Positions 42,346 through 50,863 are shown, counted from the stretch's first letter. The stretch is 64,000 nucleotides of DNA from Caldifermentibacillus hisashii (GCF_027568575.1 NZ_JANUVP010000003.1), one strand, 5' to 3'. A program made the numbers and translations. The notes: generated by a model not told the origin, from the sequence alone.

Positions 42346-44019
42346 TTAGATTGAAGCTGTTTTTTGTTCCATTGCCTCTTTTTGAAGAACTCTCCATAAT
42401 ATTTTTCCGCTACTTGTGGTCGGGAATGTTTCACGAAACTCTACTATTTTAGGAACTTTATAACTTGCCATTTTTCCCTTTGCCCATTCAATGATTTCCT
42501 GTTCAGTAACTTTACCTTTTGCATTTTCTTTCAAAATGATATAAGCTTTCACGGTTTCTCCTCGTCTTGGATCAGGGGCACTGACAATACAAGCTTGTTG
42601 AACAGCAGGATGTTCATAAAGAATCGACTCTACTTCTGTCGGCCAAACTTTGAAACCGGAAGCATTAATCATCCGTTTTAATCGATCAACCATAAAAAAG
42701 TATCCTTCTTCATCCATTTTTACAATATCACCGGTCCGAAAAAATAATTTTCCATCAATCTCAATATGGGCTTCTTTATTTTCTTCATCCCGTTGATAAT
42801 ACCCTTTAAACACTTGGGGACCATTGACAACGAGTTCACCTTCCTGATTAGGACCAAGTTCCTTTCCGGTTCCAATATCAATAATTCTTGCATCTGTATT
42901 GAAGGAGGGAATCCCAAGACATTGCATTTTTGGCCGGTCTGGCGGATTGAAATGGGTATGTGACATAGTTTCAGTTAATCCGTATCCTTCAACATATTGT
43001 AAACCGGTTCTTTTGTATAAATTTTCTCCAACAGCCTGTGGTACTGTTGCTCCGCCGCCTCCAATGACTTGTAAAGATGAAAGATCATATTCTTTAAGAT
43101 TTGGATTTGCTAAAAAGTCAATTAACATCGTACTAATATTGATCCAGTGCGAACATTGAAACTGTTCGATCGCTTTTGCCGCATAATCTCTGTCCCATCT
43201 TGTAAATAAAATAATCGTACTGCCTGCATAAATCGGTGCAAGAAGACTGTGAATAAGTCCTGTCACATGAAAAAGCGGTAAAGTCGTTAAAGCTACTGCA
43301 TCTGCGGTCACATTCATCCACTGGTAAGCACTGACCGTATTGGCCTGAATGGTTTTATTTGTATGGACACACCCTTTTGGCAATCCGGTTGTCCCGGATG
43401 TATATGGAATAGCAGCAACATCATCTGCTAAACCAGTATAAGGGGATGGTGAAAATCCGGTCTTTTGAACTTCTTGCCATGAAATGTCTTGTGACAATGT
43501 TTGACGTGGTGCCTTTACTTCTGGAGGTAAATTGCCTATCGCTTGTTCTTCGCTTGCATAGTCTGAATATGTGGTCACAATAATACTTTGAAGCGATGTG
43601 AAACCTTTGAGCGGTGCCACTTTTTCATATAATTCCTGACTGACCAAGGCATGTTTAATCTGACAATCCTTAATATAAAATTCTAAATCCTTTGTCAAAC
43701 TCATCGGATTAATTGGAACAACAACTGCACGAACCCGTAATATAGCAAAAAAACTGATGATGAACTGCGGTGAATTTTGCATAAACAGTAAAATCTTTTC
43801 ATTCGACTTTACTTGAAGTACTTTTTCCAAATATCCGGCTAACCTTTCGACTTCATCAAGCAATTGTTTGTACGTATAAGATTTCCCGTAATAGTGTAAA
43901 GCTTGTTTTTGCGGATATTTCTTAGTGGTTATAACTAAATTTTCATAAAGTGTTGTTTTCGGTACTGTTAAAGTTTTTGGCAACCGTGCCGGCCAATACT
44001 GAAAATGAGTTGAATTCAT
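42346..44019 (-). CDS. AMP-dependent acyl-CoA ligase
   Basis: This 557-residue adenylate-forming enzyme has A3 IPYTSGTTGLPKGCVHTNKT near 208, A5 EGYGLTETMSHTHFNPP, A8 FFRTGDIVKMDEEGYFFMVD and A10 FPTTSSGKILWRVLQKE. It differs clearly from the next ligase, so the two likely take different acids. It starts immediately after the ComB-family gene (1 nt between that stop and this ATG), indicating translational coupling. Confidence 0.9.
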   Translation of the reverse strand: MNSTHFQYWPARLPKTLTVPKTTLYENLVITTKKYPQKQALHYYGKSYTYKQLLDEVERLAGYLEKVLQVKSNEKILLFMQNSPQFIISFFAILRVRAVVVPINPMSLTKDLEFYIKDCQIKHALVSQELYEKVAPLKGFTSLQSIIVTTYSDYASEEQAIGNLPPEVKAPRQTLSQDISWQEVQKTGFSPSPYTGLADDVAAIPYTSGTTGLPKGCVHTNKTIQANTVSAYQWMNVTADAVALTTLPLFHVTGLIHSLLAPIYAGSTIILFTRWDRDYAAKAIEQFQCSHWINISTMLIDFLANPNLKEYDLSSLQVIGGGGATVPQAVGENLYKRTGLQYVEGYGLTETMSHTHFNPPDRPKMQCLGIPSFNTDARIIDIGTGKELGPNQEGELVVNGPQVFKGYYQRDEENKEAHIEIDGKLFFRTGDIVKMDEEGYFFMVDRLKRMINASGFKVWPTEVESILYEHPAVQQACIVSAPDPRRGETVKAYIILKENAKGKVTEQEIIEWAKGKMASYKVPKIVEFRETFPTTSSGKILWRVLQKEAMEQKTASI

Positions 44020-44020
44020 C

Positions 44021-44794
44021 TTATTCCTCCCTTTTATTTGCGACTTTTTCTTTCTTTATCGATATCAATCTTTTCTCTTCTAAAATCAAAATAAGTGGCA
44101 AAACGCCTTTTTGACTGACAAATAACAGATCTTCGTCATAATGGTATTTTTGTAAATTCATACCTACCCGTGATTGACGGAGAATTTCATAGGAGTCTTC
44201 AGCTCTATTTTCATAAAATAATTTTGCCGCCAATGAACTATCGGTTAACTCAACCTTTTCTTCGCCGAATTCCTTAACAAATTGTGCAATGAAATAACCG
44301 GCACCATAGAAATCTTCTAAACAAAAAGTGTTTGATGAGCCTGAACAAACTACGATAATCGTTTCTTGATGAATATTCCTTGCAATATGTTTACTTACTG
44401 CTTCACCATTAAGCAAGGAAGCAACATAGAGTTTTTTGGCATTTGAAGAATTTCTAATGGCTACCGTTCCATTTGTAGTTGATAAAATAACCGTTTTCCC
44501 TGAGACCTGCTTTTTAAATACAGAAGGCAAAGGATCGAAAAAGCCTTCAATAGTAATTCCGTTATGTTCCCCTATTAAAACGACTTCATCAGGAGGATAC
44601 TTCCTTGCTTCCTGTAATGCTTCGGTCGCGTCCAAAACAGGGATAACCTGTTTTGCATCATAATGAAAACAAGAAGCAATGACAGATGTGGCCATGAGCA
44701 CATCAAATACAACGGCAATTTTTTCCTCATTCATTTGTACCGTGTCGATTTCTTCTTTTTTTAAAAGTGTATGGATTTTCAATGGTTCACACAC
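44021..44794 (-). CDS. 2-phosphosulfolactate phosphatase (ComB) family protein
   Basis: This 257-residue protein matches the ComB fold: VVFDVLMATSVIASCF near 28-43, LIGEHNGITIEGFFDPLPS near 93, VILSTTNGTVAIRNS near 120 and VVCSGSSNTFCLEDFYGAGY near 159. ComB removes phosphate from 2-phosphosulfolactate in sulfolactate and coenzyme M synthesis, and Bacillus spores contain sulfolactate. The family position usually Arg in DVLRAT is Met here. No ComA partner is nearby. The gene overlaps the kinase by 8 bp and abuts a CoA ligase, so a different phospho-acid substrate is plausible. Confidence 0.8.
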   Translation of the reverse strand: MCEPLKIHTLLKKEEIDTVQMNEEKIAVVFDVLMATSVIASCFHYDAKQVIPVLDATEALQEARKYPPDEVVLIGEHNGITIEGFFDPLPSVFKKQVSGKTVILSTTNGTVAIRNSSNAKKLYVASLLNGEAVSKHIARNIHQETIIVVCSGSSNTFCLEDFYGAGYFIAQFVKEFGEEKVELTDSSLAAKLFYENRAEDSYEILRQSRVGMNLQKYHYDEDLLFVSQKGVLPLILILEEKRLISIKKEKVANKREE

Positions 44795-45866
44795 CTTTAC
44801 TATAGTTCAAAGCATGATGAATCAAACTTTCAACTGTTTTTTGAAATTTGGCAAAACGTGGATCACTTGTTTGCCCTCTTTTATATCGATAATAGATTTG
44901 TTGACAAATAACCGCTAGTTTAAAATAAGCAAAGGTCAAATAGAATTGGATATGACTTAAATCCCTGCCACTCTTCTTTGCATATCGTTCAATAAATTCT
45001 TCTCGTGTAAAGAAGCCTTCTTTCGTTGTTACTGATTCCGCACCGAATGCTTTTTTCAATTCATCAGGATCCTTTTCTTCCACCCAATAGCTAAGAGCGG
45101 CGCCAAGATCAGCGAAAGGATCACCAATTGTTGTCATCTCCCAGTCAAATAGTCCGACCATTTCATTAAAATCAGGCGAGAACATGGCATTATTTAATTT
45201 ATAATCATAATGAATAATCGTCGGTTCCGGGGATGTCGGAATTTTTTTCGCAAGCCAATTGGTTAACTCTTCTACACCGCGAATTTCATCGGTTTTGGAA
45301 AGTTCGTACCGTTTTGTCCAACCGGCTACTTGCCTTTCCATAAATCCATCCGGTTTCGCCATCGTTATTAGTTCTGTCTTTCGGTAATCAATTTCATGCA
45401 GTTCTACGAGTTTATCAACCATCAATATCGACAGGTTCCGTCCCAATTGTGGGGTATAGTTCACCCATTCAGGAAATTCGGTATCGACAACAACCCCTTT
45501 TCTCCGTTCCATGATAAAGAAAGGACTTCCAATAATTGATTCATCATCCGAAAAAATGTATGGTTTTGGAGCTGTCGGATAATACGGATGAAGGCTTGTT
45601 AAAATCCGATATTCACGGTGCATGTCATGTGCTTTCGGTGCAACCGGTCCGTGGGGAGGCCGTCTTAGAACCGCTTCCCAATTTCCGATCCGTAATAAAT
45701 AAGTTAAATTGGAATGACCTGCCCCGAATTGTTCAATCTCCAACGGTCCATCAGGAATAAACGGTAAATTTTCTTTTAAAAATTTTGTCAGTGTCTCTTT
45801 ATCTAATTCTTCCCCTTTTCTGACACTGATTGTATCATGATAGGAATATCCCACAATCCGCACCAT
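44787..45866 (-). CDS. Aminoglycoside-phosphotransferase-like kinase (ACAD10/LvaA type)
   Basis: This 359-residue protein is of the APH/choline-kinase fold found with acyl-CoA dehydrogenases. Motifs are FGAGHSNLTYLLRIGNWEAV with RRPPHGPVAPKAHDMHREYR near 66, catalytic HYDYKLNN near 221 and metal-binding LFDWEMTTIGDP near 240. Homologues such as LvaA and the kinase part of ACAD10/11 phosphorylate the 4-hydroxyl of hydroxyacyl-CoA. That activity is inference here. It is the first gene of the group reading into the phosphatase and ligases. Confidence 0.85.
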   Translation of the reverse strand: MVRIVGYSYHDTISVRKGEELDKETLTKFLKENLPFIPDGPLEIEQFGAGHSNLTYLLRIGNWEAVLRRPPHGPVAPKAHDMHREYRILTSLHPYYPTAPKPYIFSDDESIIGSPFFIMERRKGVVVDTEFPEWVNYTPQLGRNLSILMVDKLVELHEIDYRKTELITMAKPDGFMERQVAGWTKRYELSKTDEIRGVEELTNWLAKKIPTSPEPTIIHYDYKLNNAMFSPDFNEMVGLFDWEMTTIGDPFADLGAALSYWVEEKDPDELKKAFGAESVTTKEGFFTREEFIERYAKKSGRDLSHIQFYLTFAYFKLAVICQQIYYRYKRGQTSDPRFAKFQKTVESLIHHALNYSKGV

Positions 45867-46032
45867 CCTTTACGCTATGATTTCGTTCGTCCAATTTAGC
45901 TGAAAAGGAAGAAACCAGAGCAATCCTTTTCGCTTATTGATTTTTTTAACAACAGAGAATCTACTTATCTGTAATTCTGACGAGCACTTTCTAGTTCATT
46001 TCAAAAACGTTTTGTGTGATTGTTAGCTTTCG

Positions 46033-46605
46033 TTAATGATCTTTATCCAGTAAACCTGTAAGCAGCAATTCTGAATAAATTTTCACCAGTTGATCCGGCG
46101 GGATTTCTCCAGCCGGGGTGTACCAGTTGTAACTCCAGTTTGTCAGTCCAAGGAGAGCAAACGCTAATATATCTGCTGGGAGCTGATTTTTGAAAACACC
46201 TTGTTCCTCCCCTGTTCTGATAACCATTTCAATATTTTTACGAAATTGTTTTCGAATCTTTTTAATCGTATTGATATGATTTTCGGATAAATGTCTCATT
46301 TCCCGAAAATAAATACGTGCCCGGGGTCCATTTTCGATAAGATCGTCAATTAACAGCCGAATAATTTCGATCAGCTGCTCCTTTGGTGACAGCGTTTTAT
46401 TTGCGATTATTTTTGTTTGTCTGTCCAATAGGTTCGTAATGTATTCATTATAAATATCCATCAATAATTGTTCTTTGCTGGAAAAATAATAATAAAAAGA
46501 GCCCTTCGTTACTCCTAACTCATCGACAATATCTTGAATAGACGTCGTACTGAAACCTTTCTTTTCAAACAATTCAATTGCTTTTTCAATTATTTTTTCT
46601 TTCAT
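46033..46605 (-). CDS. TetR-family regulator (FadR-like)
   Basis: This 190-residue protein has a TetR HTH: KGFSTTSIQDIVDELGVTKG then SFYYYFSSKEQLL, residues 16-48. Its C-terminal domain is similar to Bacillus FadR, with TLSPKEQLIEIIRLLIDDLI. It probably represses the acyl-CoA genes on either side and is released by acyl-CoA. The ATG lies behind a weak site. The best candidate operator is the palindrome at 48807-48830 before the dehydrogenase gene. Confidence 0.85.
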   Translation of the reverse strand: MKEKIIEKAIELFEKKGFSTTSIQDIVDELGVTKGSFYYYFSSKEQLLMDIYNEYITNLLDRQTKIIANKTLSPKEQLIEIIRLLIDDLIENGPRARIYFREMRHLSENHINTIKKIRKQFRKNIEMVIRTGEEQGVFKNQLPADILAFALLGLTNWSYNWYTPAGEIPPDQLVKIYSELLLTGLLDKDH

Positions 46606-46667
46606 CTGCTTTAAACCTCGCTTGATTGTAAATTCACTTTTTTTATCGTCTATCCATAATCATTCTC

Positions 46668-46762
46668 TACCCTACCTCGCCAGTAACACCCCCACCTCAT
46701 CATTTTCAAGTTGACAAAGAGATTGGTGGGGATATAGAAACCCACCTTGATGGAAGTTTCAC
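46668..46762 (-). repeat. Dispersed repeat R1, copy G (internal deletion)
   Basis: On the minus strand it opens GTGAAACTTCCATCAAGGTG three nt after the SDR stop codon. It then has CCCCACCAATCTCTTTGTCA and GATGAGGTGGGGGTGTTACT. The central GGTTAGTTGAACC core is missing. Confidence 0.75.
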
Positions 46763-46765
46763 TTA

Positions 46766-47545
46766 TCAGGCGTAAGCACTCGATCCTCCGTCGACCTTAA
46801 TAATCTCTCCTGTCACAAAGTCCGACGCTCTTGAGGCCAAGAATAGTGCAGCACCTTTTAAGTCTTCATTACTGCCGAATCGCTTCAAAGGTGTGTTCGC
46901 CAGAATTTTGTCTCCTCCTTTTTCTATTAACGCATTTGACATTTTCGATGGGAAAAATCCGGGCGCAATTCCATTTACATGAATATTGTATTGTCCCCAT
47001 TTTACTGCCAAATCTTTAGTAAATGTTATCACTGCACCTTTACTTGTATTGTAACCAATCGTATTCATCACTTCCGGATTCGTACCGCCAAACCCGGCAA
47101 TGGAAGCAATATTAATGATTTTACCGCTTCCCTGATTAATCATGATTCTTCCTGCTTCTCTACTCATTAAATATGTACCCGTTATATTTACATTAATAAC
47201 TTTCTGCCAAGCTTCAAAAGGCATATCGAGAACAGGCGCCCCCCAAGTGGCTCCACTATTGTTGACCAAAATATCAACGGTGCCAAATTGCTTAACCGTT
47301 TCATCGACAACCTTCTTTACATCATCATGTTTACTGACATCACAGGCTAAAGCTATTGAGTCAATTCCAAAATTCTTTTTTAACTCTTCACTTTTTTCTT
47401 GGCATTGTTCCAGTCTTCTGGAACAAATCACTACATTTGCTCCGGCTTCAGCAAATGCCTCTGCAATTTGCGCACCTAGTCCTCTACCTCCACCGGTTAC
47501 AATAGCTGTTTTGCCATCCAATCTGAATAAATCAAAAACTCCCAT
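46766..47545 (-). CDS. Short-chain dehydrogenase/reductase
   Basis: This 259-residue classical SDR has IVTGGGRGLGAQIAEAFAEA near 14, NNSGATWGAP near 92 and the active-site segment INIASIAGFGG with IGYNTSKGAVITFTKDLAVK. It ends VTGEIIKVDGGSSAYA. It follows the acyl-CoA dehydrogenase gene by 22 nt and is probably in the same TetR-controlled operon, where it could be the 3-hydroxyacyl-CoA dehydrogenase. GGAGG precedes the ATG. Confidence 0.88.
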   Translation of the reverse strand: MGVFDLFRLDGKTAIVTGGGRGLGAQIAEAFAEAGANVVICSRRLEQCQEKSEELKKNFGIDSIALACDVSKHDDVKKVVDETVKQFGTVDILVNNSGATWGAPVLDMPFEAWQKVINVNITGTYLMSREAGRIMINQGSGKIINIASIAGFGGTNPEVMNTIGYNTSKGAVITFTKDLAVKWGQYNIHVNGIAPGFFPSKMSNALIEKGGDKILANTPLKRFGSNEDLKGAALFLASRASDFVTGEIIKVDGGSSAYA

Positions 47546-47567
47546 TTGAATTCCTCCATTCTCCTTA

Positions 47568-48776
47568 TTATGAATATTTCTTCAGCTCCAATTTTGCAAT
47601 TTGCCGGCGATGCACTTCATCCGGACCATCGGCAATCCGAAGTGTTCTTGCATTTGCCCAATGATAAGCCAAGGTGAAATCATCACTGACCCCTGCTGCC
47701 CCAAATGCTTGAATGGCTCGATCAAGTACCCGTAAAGCCATGTTCGGTGCAACAACTTTGATCATCGCTATCTCCGTCTTAGCCTCTTTATTGCCGACTG
47801 TATCCATCATATATGCCGCTTTTAGTGTTAATAAACGTGCTTGTTCGATCTCAATTCTGGAATTGGCAATCCATTCTTGGATAACACCTTGTTCAGACAG
47901 TTTTTTTCCAAATGTCTCCCTTTCCTGAACACGCTTACACAAATCTTCCAGTGCACGTTCCGCCAGTCCGATTAATCGCATACAGTGGTGAATCCGACCT
48001 GGTCCGAGACGTCCCTGTGCAATCGCAAAACCTTTCCCTTCCCCCCAGATGATATTTTCAGCCGGTACCCTGACGTTTTCAAAGGTAATCTCCGCGTGTC
48101 CATGTGGGGCATCGTCATAACCGAAAACCGGAACCATTCGTTCAATCTTTACCCCCGGCGTATCCATTGGTACAAGAATCATTGATTGTTGCTCATGTCT
48201 TGGGGCATCCGGGTTTGTTTTCCCCATGACAATAGCAATTTTACAACGAGGATCGCCTGCCCCTGATGACCACCATTTTCTCCCATTGATGACATATTCG
48301 TCACCATCTTTCACAATACTAGTGGAGATATTCGTCGCATCACTGGACGCTACATCCGGTTCAGTCATGGAAAAACAAGAGCGAATCTCTCCGGTAAGCA
48401 AAGGTTCCAGCCATTCTTTTTTTTGTTTTTCAGACCCGTATCGTACTAACACTTCCATATTGCCAGTATCCGGTGCGTTACAGTTAAAGGATTCAGGCCC
48501 TACTACAGAACGCCCCATGATTTCACACAACGGGGCATATTCTAGATTTGTCAGCCCTGCCCCATATTCGTTGTCCGGCAAAAATAAATTCCATAACCCT
48601 TCAGCCTTTGCTTTTTGCTTTATTTCTTCAATAATTGGAGGAACTGAACCGAAACGGTCACTTTGTTGGTTTAATTGATTTCTATAAATCTTTTCATTTG
48701 GATAAATATACGCCTCCATGAATTCAGTCAATTTCTTTCTTAACTCTTGCACTTTATCAGAATACGAAAAATCCAC
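47568..48776 (-). CDS. Acyl-CoA dehydrogenase, ACAD10/11 (LvaC) type
   Basis: This 402-residue flavoenzyme of the ACAD11-like branch starts with LTEFMEAYIYPNEKIY. It then shows APDTGNMEVLVRYGSEKQKK, CFSMTEPDVASSDATNI (flavin region), VFGYDDAPHGHAEITFENVR and LRIADGPDEVHRRQIAKLEL. Such enzymes act on phosphorylated 4-hydroxyacyl-CoA together with an APH-like kinase, and that kinase is encoded 1.7 kb downstream. A sigma-A promoter and a 24-bp palindrome lie just upstream. Confidence 0.88.
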   Translation of the reverse strand: MDFSYSDKVQELRKKLTEFMEAYIYPNEKIYRNQLNQQSDRFGSVPPIIEEIKQKAKAEGLWNLFLPDNEYGAGLTNLEYAPLCEIMGRSVVGPESFNCNAPDTGNMEVLVRYGSEKQKKEWLEPLLTGEIRSCFSMTEPDVASSDATNISTSIVKDGDEYVINGRKWWSSGAGDPRCKIAIVMGKTNPDAPRHEQQSMILVPMDTPGVKIERMVPVFGYDDAPHGHAEITFENVRVPAENIIWGEGKGFAIAQGRLGPGRIHHCMRLIGLAERALEDLCKRVQERETFGKKLSEQGVIQEWIANSRIEIEQARLLTLKAAYMMDTVGNKEAKTEIAMIKVVAPNMALRVLDRAIQAFGAAGVSDDFTLAYHWANARTLRIADGPDEVHRRQIAKLELKKYS

Positions 48777-48806
48777 TTGACATTCCTCCAGTACTCTTCA
48801 ATTTCC

Positions 48807-48830
48807 GGAACATACTACATGGTATGTTCC
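48807..48830. promoter_or_regulatory. Candidate TetR operator
   Basis: GGAACATAC and GTATGTTCC are perfect 9-bp inverted arms around TACATG. The site lies 30 bp before the dehydrogenase ATG and just downstream of its -10 box. Confidence 0.65.
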
Positions 48831-48843
48831 GAATTTTAGTTAT

Positions 48844-48871
48844 ATTATAGCAAATATTAAAAGGTTTTCAA
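48844..48871 (-). promoter_or_regulatory. Sigma-A promoter of the acyl-CoA dehydrogenase operon
   Basis: On the minus strand TTGAAA (48866-48871) and TATAAT (48844-48849) have a 16-bp spacer. The palindromic operator would cover roughly +6 to +30. Confidence 0.6.
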
Positions 48872-48960
48872 CATTTTTTTAAAAAAATATTAATTACAAT
48901 CTCTCTTTTTCTATTTATTTGAAAACTTTATCCCTTAAGGATAAAGTTAAACAAACGAAA

Positions 48961-48997
48961 AAATAAATAAGGAAGCAATGTCCTTCACTGCTTCCTC
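48961..48997 (-). terminator. Terminator of the His-rich protein gene
   Basis: AGGAAGCA pairs with TGCTTCCT, followed by TATTTATTTTTTCG on the minus strand. Confidence 0.7.
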
Positions 48998-49020
48998 TGT
49001 TTTTGTTCCTTATAATCGAT

Positions 49021-49305
49021 TTAGTATTGCCATTGTCCCCAATATCCAGGACCATATCCCCAATTATATTCTGGGCTCGGGTTGCCCCATCCACCATACC
49101 CGCCAAATCCACCATACGGGTAACCATATCCCCAGCTAATCGGATAGGGATAGAAGTGATGATGGCCATGATGGTGATGTCCGTGGTGATGATGGCCATG
49201 GTGATGGTGGTGGCCATGGTGATGCCCGTATTGTTGTCCACCATACCACCCGCCATATTGTCTTAACAGTTCTTCTTCACTAACAGGGTTATAAAATTGA
49301 TCCAT
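49021..49305 (-). CDS. His/Gly/Tyr-rich coat-like protein
   Basis: This 94-residue protein is started at ATG 49305 after GAGGAGG. A short ordinary head (DQFYNPVSEEELLRQYGGWY) leads into GHHHGHHHHHGHHHHGHHHH and a Tyr/Gly/Trp tail (YPYGGFGGYGGWGNPSPEYN). The composition resembles spore-surface or metal-binding low-complexity proteins; no family is assigned. The His tract could bind zinc, nickel or copper. It is monocistronic, with a terminator behind it. Confidence 0.7.
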   Translation of the reverse strand: MDQFYNPVSEEELLRQYGGWYGGQQYGHHHGHHHHHGHHHHGHHHHGHHHFYPYPISWGYGYPYGGFGGYGGWGNPSPEYNWGYGPGYWGQWQY

Positions 49306-49396
49306 CTTTGCATACCTCCTCATAGTCAATACACCATAAGATTATGTACATAACCAAGTATAGGTGCATGACTATGAAGAAATGGGTTTATACCTA

Positions 49397-49537
49397 TTTA
49401 TCCCACCTTAACGGCAAGTCGACACCCCCACCTCAAGATTTTCGAATTTATAAAGAAGGTTGGTGGAGCGCGATGCGTCCGTTCGGGTCAACAAACTATC
49501 AGTAGGGTATGAAGAAACCCACTTATGAAAGTTTCAC
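49397..49537 (-). repeat. Dispersed repeat R1, copy H
   Basis: The first seven bases (GTGAAAC, minus strand) contain the TGA stop codon of tag. ATAGTTTGTTGACCCGAACG, CGAAAATCTTGAGGTGGGGG and CCGTTAAGGTGGGATAA follow. Confidence 0.85.
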
Positions 49538-50094
49538 ATTATTTCCTCGTAACAAAAACAAGATTGTATATGATCATTGACGATTCCGACAGCTTGCATA
49601 TATGCGTAAACAATTGTAGGACCGACAAAAGAAAAACCATGTCTTTTTAATTCTTTGCTAATCTTGTGGCTTAGTTCCGTTTGACTTGGAACATCTGTAC
49701 TTGTTTTCCACTCATTTTTAATCGGTTGCCCATCAACAAATCCCCACAAAAATGATGAAAAAGAACCATATTTCTTTTTTATCTCTATAAATGCTTGAGC
49801 ATTACGAATGGTTGAACGAATTTTCCTTTCATTTCTAATTATTCCTTCATTCCGTAATAATTCTTGCACTTTTTCTTCTCCGTAACGGGCAATTTTTTCA
49901 ACATCAAAGTTATCAAATGCCACCCGGTAATTCTCTCGTCTTTTTAAAATCGTAAGCCAATTCAGACCTGCTTGAGCACCTTCCAGAGTTAACATTTCAA
50001 ATAATTTTTGGTCATCAAAAACAGGTCGTCCCCATTCAAAATCGTGATAATGAATATAAAGCAAATCATCTGTCACCCAATCACATCGATTCAT
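49534..50094 (-). CDS. tag: DNA-3-methyladenine glycosylase I
   Basis: Tag excises N3-methyladenine from alkylated DNA. The 186-residue protein has the zinc-binding N-terminus MNRCDWV, YHDFEWGRPVFDDQKLFEML near 18, EGAQAGLNWLTILKRRENYR near 40, SFVGPTIVYAYMQAVGIVND near 155 and a C-terminal HIQSCFCY supplying further ligands. I choose ATG 50094 after GAGGAG. The stop codon lies within the first bases of an R1 repeat. ykhA lies 28 nt upstream. Confidence 0.92.
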   Translation of the reverse strand: MNRCDWVTDDLLYIHYHDFEWGRPVFDDQKLFEMLTLEGAQAGLNWLTILKRRENYRVAFDNFDVEKIARYGEEKVQELLRNEGIIRNERKIRSTIRNAQAFIEIKKKYGSFSSFLWGFVDGQPIKNEWKTSTDVPSQTELSHKISKELKRHGFSFVGPTIVYAYMQAVGIVNDHIQSCFCYEEIM

Positions 50095-50122
50095 GTCATT
50101 CGCTCCTCTATTCAACAAATTT

Positions 50123-50632
50123 TCAGTTTTTGCTTGATATTAAATCGATGAGACTTTTGCTTTGTAATCTTCTTGTTTTTCGATGTTTTGCCCGTTCTTC
50201 CCCGGTATCATGAAGCCATTTTTCATATTCTGTTTTAGGAACCACTTTCGGGACAGGATTTGGTTTCCCGTCTTCATTTAACGATACGAATGTTAAAAAA
50301 GAAAGTGCCGCTAATGATTTTTTCCCTGTCATTAAATGTTCAGAAGTTACTTTAACCAAAACTTCCATTGAAGAATTCCCTGTCCAAGTTACCATTGCCT
50401 CTAAAGTGACCGCATCGCCTTCCCGAATGGGTTTTATGAAATCAACAGAATCGATGGACGCAGTGACAACAGGTGTTTTGCATAACCTCAGTGCAGAAAT
50501 GGAAGCAATATCATCTATGTATGAAATTAACTTACCGCCAAACAGTGTTCCATGCATATTCGTATCTTGCGGAAAAACAAGTGCCGTTTTAATTGCAATC
50601 GTATCTTTCATAAAAACTTTTTGTTGTTCCAT
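50123..50632 (-). CDS. ykhA: Acyl-CoA thioesterase (YkhA/YciA type)
   Basis: This 169-residue hot-dog thioesterase contains FPQDTNMHGTLFGGKLISYI near residues 21-40, with catalytic Asp in the following IDDIASISA, and VDFIKPIREGDAVTLEAMVT near 65. The basic tail RAKHRKTRRLQSK is typical of B. subtilis YkhA. It hydrolyses medium/long acyl-CoA. The start ATG 50632 follows GAGGTGA. It is probably co-transcribed with tag. Confidence 0.9.
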   Translation of the reverse strand: MEQQKVFMKDTIAIKTALVFPQDTNMHGTLFGGKLISYIDDIASISALRLCKTPVVTASIDSVDFIKPIREGDAVTLEAMVTWTGNSSMEVLVKVTSEHLMTGKKSLAALSFLTFVSLNEDGKPNPVPKVVPKTEYEKWLHDTGEERAKHRKTRRLQSKSLIDLISSKN

Positions 50633-50818
50633 TATTTTCACCTCGTTTTCATTATAACAACGATAAGGGAATGAAAGAAAGCTAATTATCGTATACTGGA
50701 ATGTCCGATCAATCCTTTAGGCGACTCGTGACATATAGATCACAAAACAATAAATTAATTACAGTTACGAAAGCGTGGGTATTCCAATTAATAAGTATTA
50801 AGAAAAATTGTCTTTCAT

Positions 50819-50860
50819 TGAAAAAGGAAAGCTGCTATAATGCTAGCACCCCTCCTTTTT
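50819..50860 (-). terminator. Terminator of the YjcZ-type gene
   Basis: AAAAAGGA and TTCCTTTTT are extended by GTGCTAGC/GCAGC around a short loop. Confidence 0.55.
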
Positions 50861-50863
50861 CCA

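Noticed and set aside
44787..45866. Antibiotic-resistance aminoglycoside kinase
   Set aside because: Although the fold is APH-like, the sequence and neighbours (CoA ligases, acyl-CoA dehydrogenases) fit the ACAD10/LvaA acyl-kinase branch.
49003..49256. Overlapping ORFs on both strands across the His-rich gene
   Set aside because: The low-complexity CAT/ATG repeats open all frames. Only the minus-strand frame from 49305 has a ribosome site and a sensible composition.
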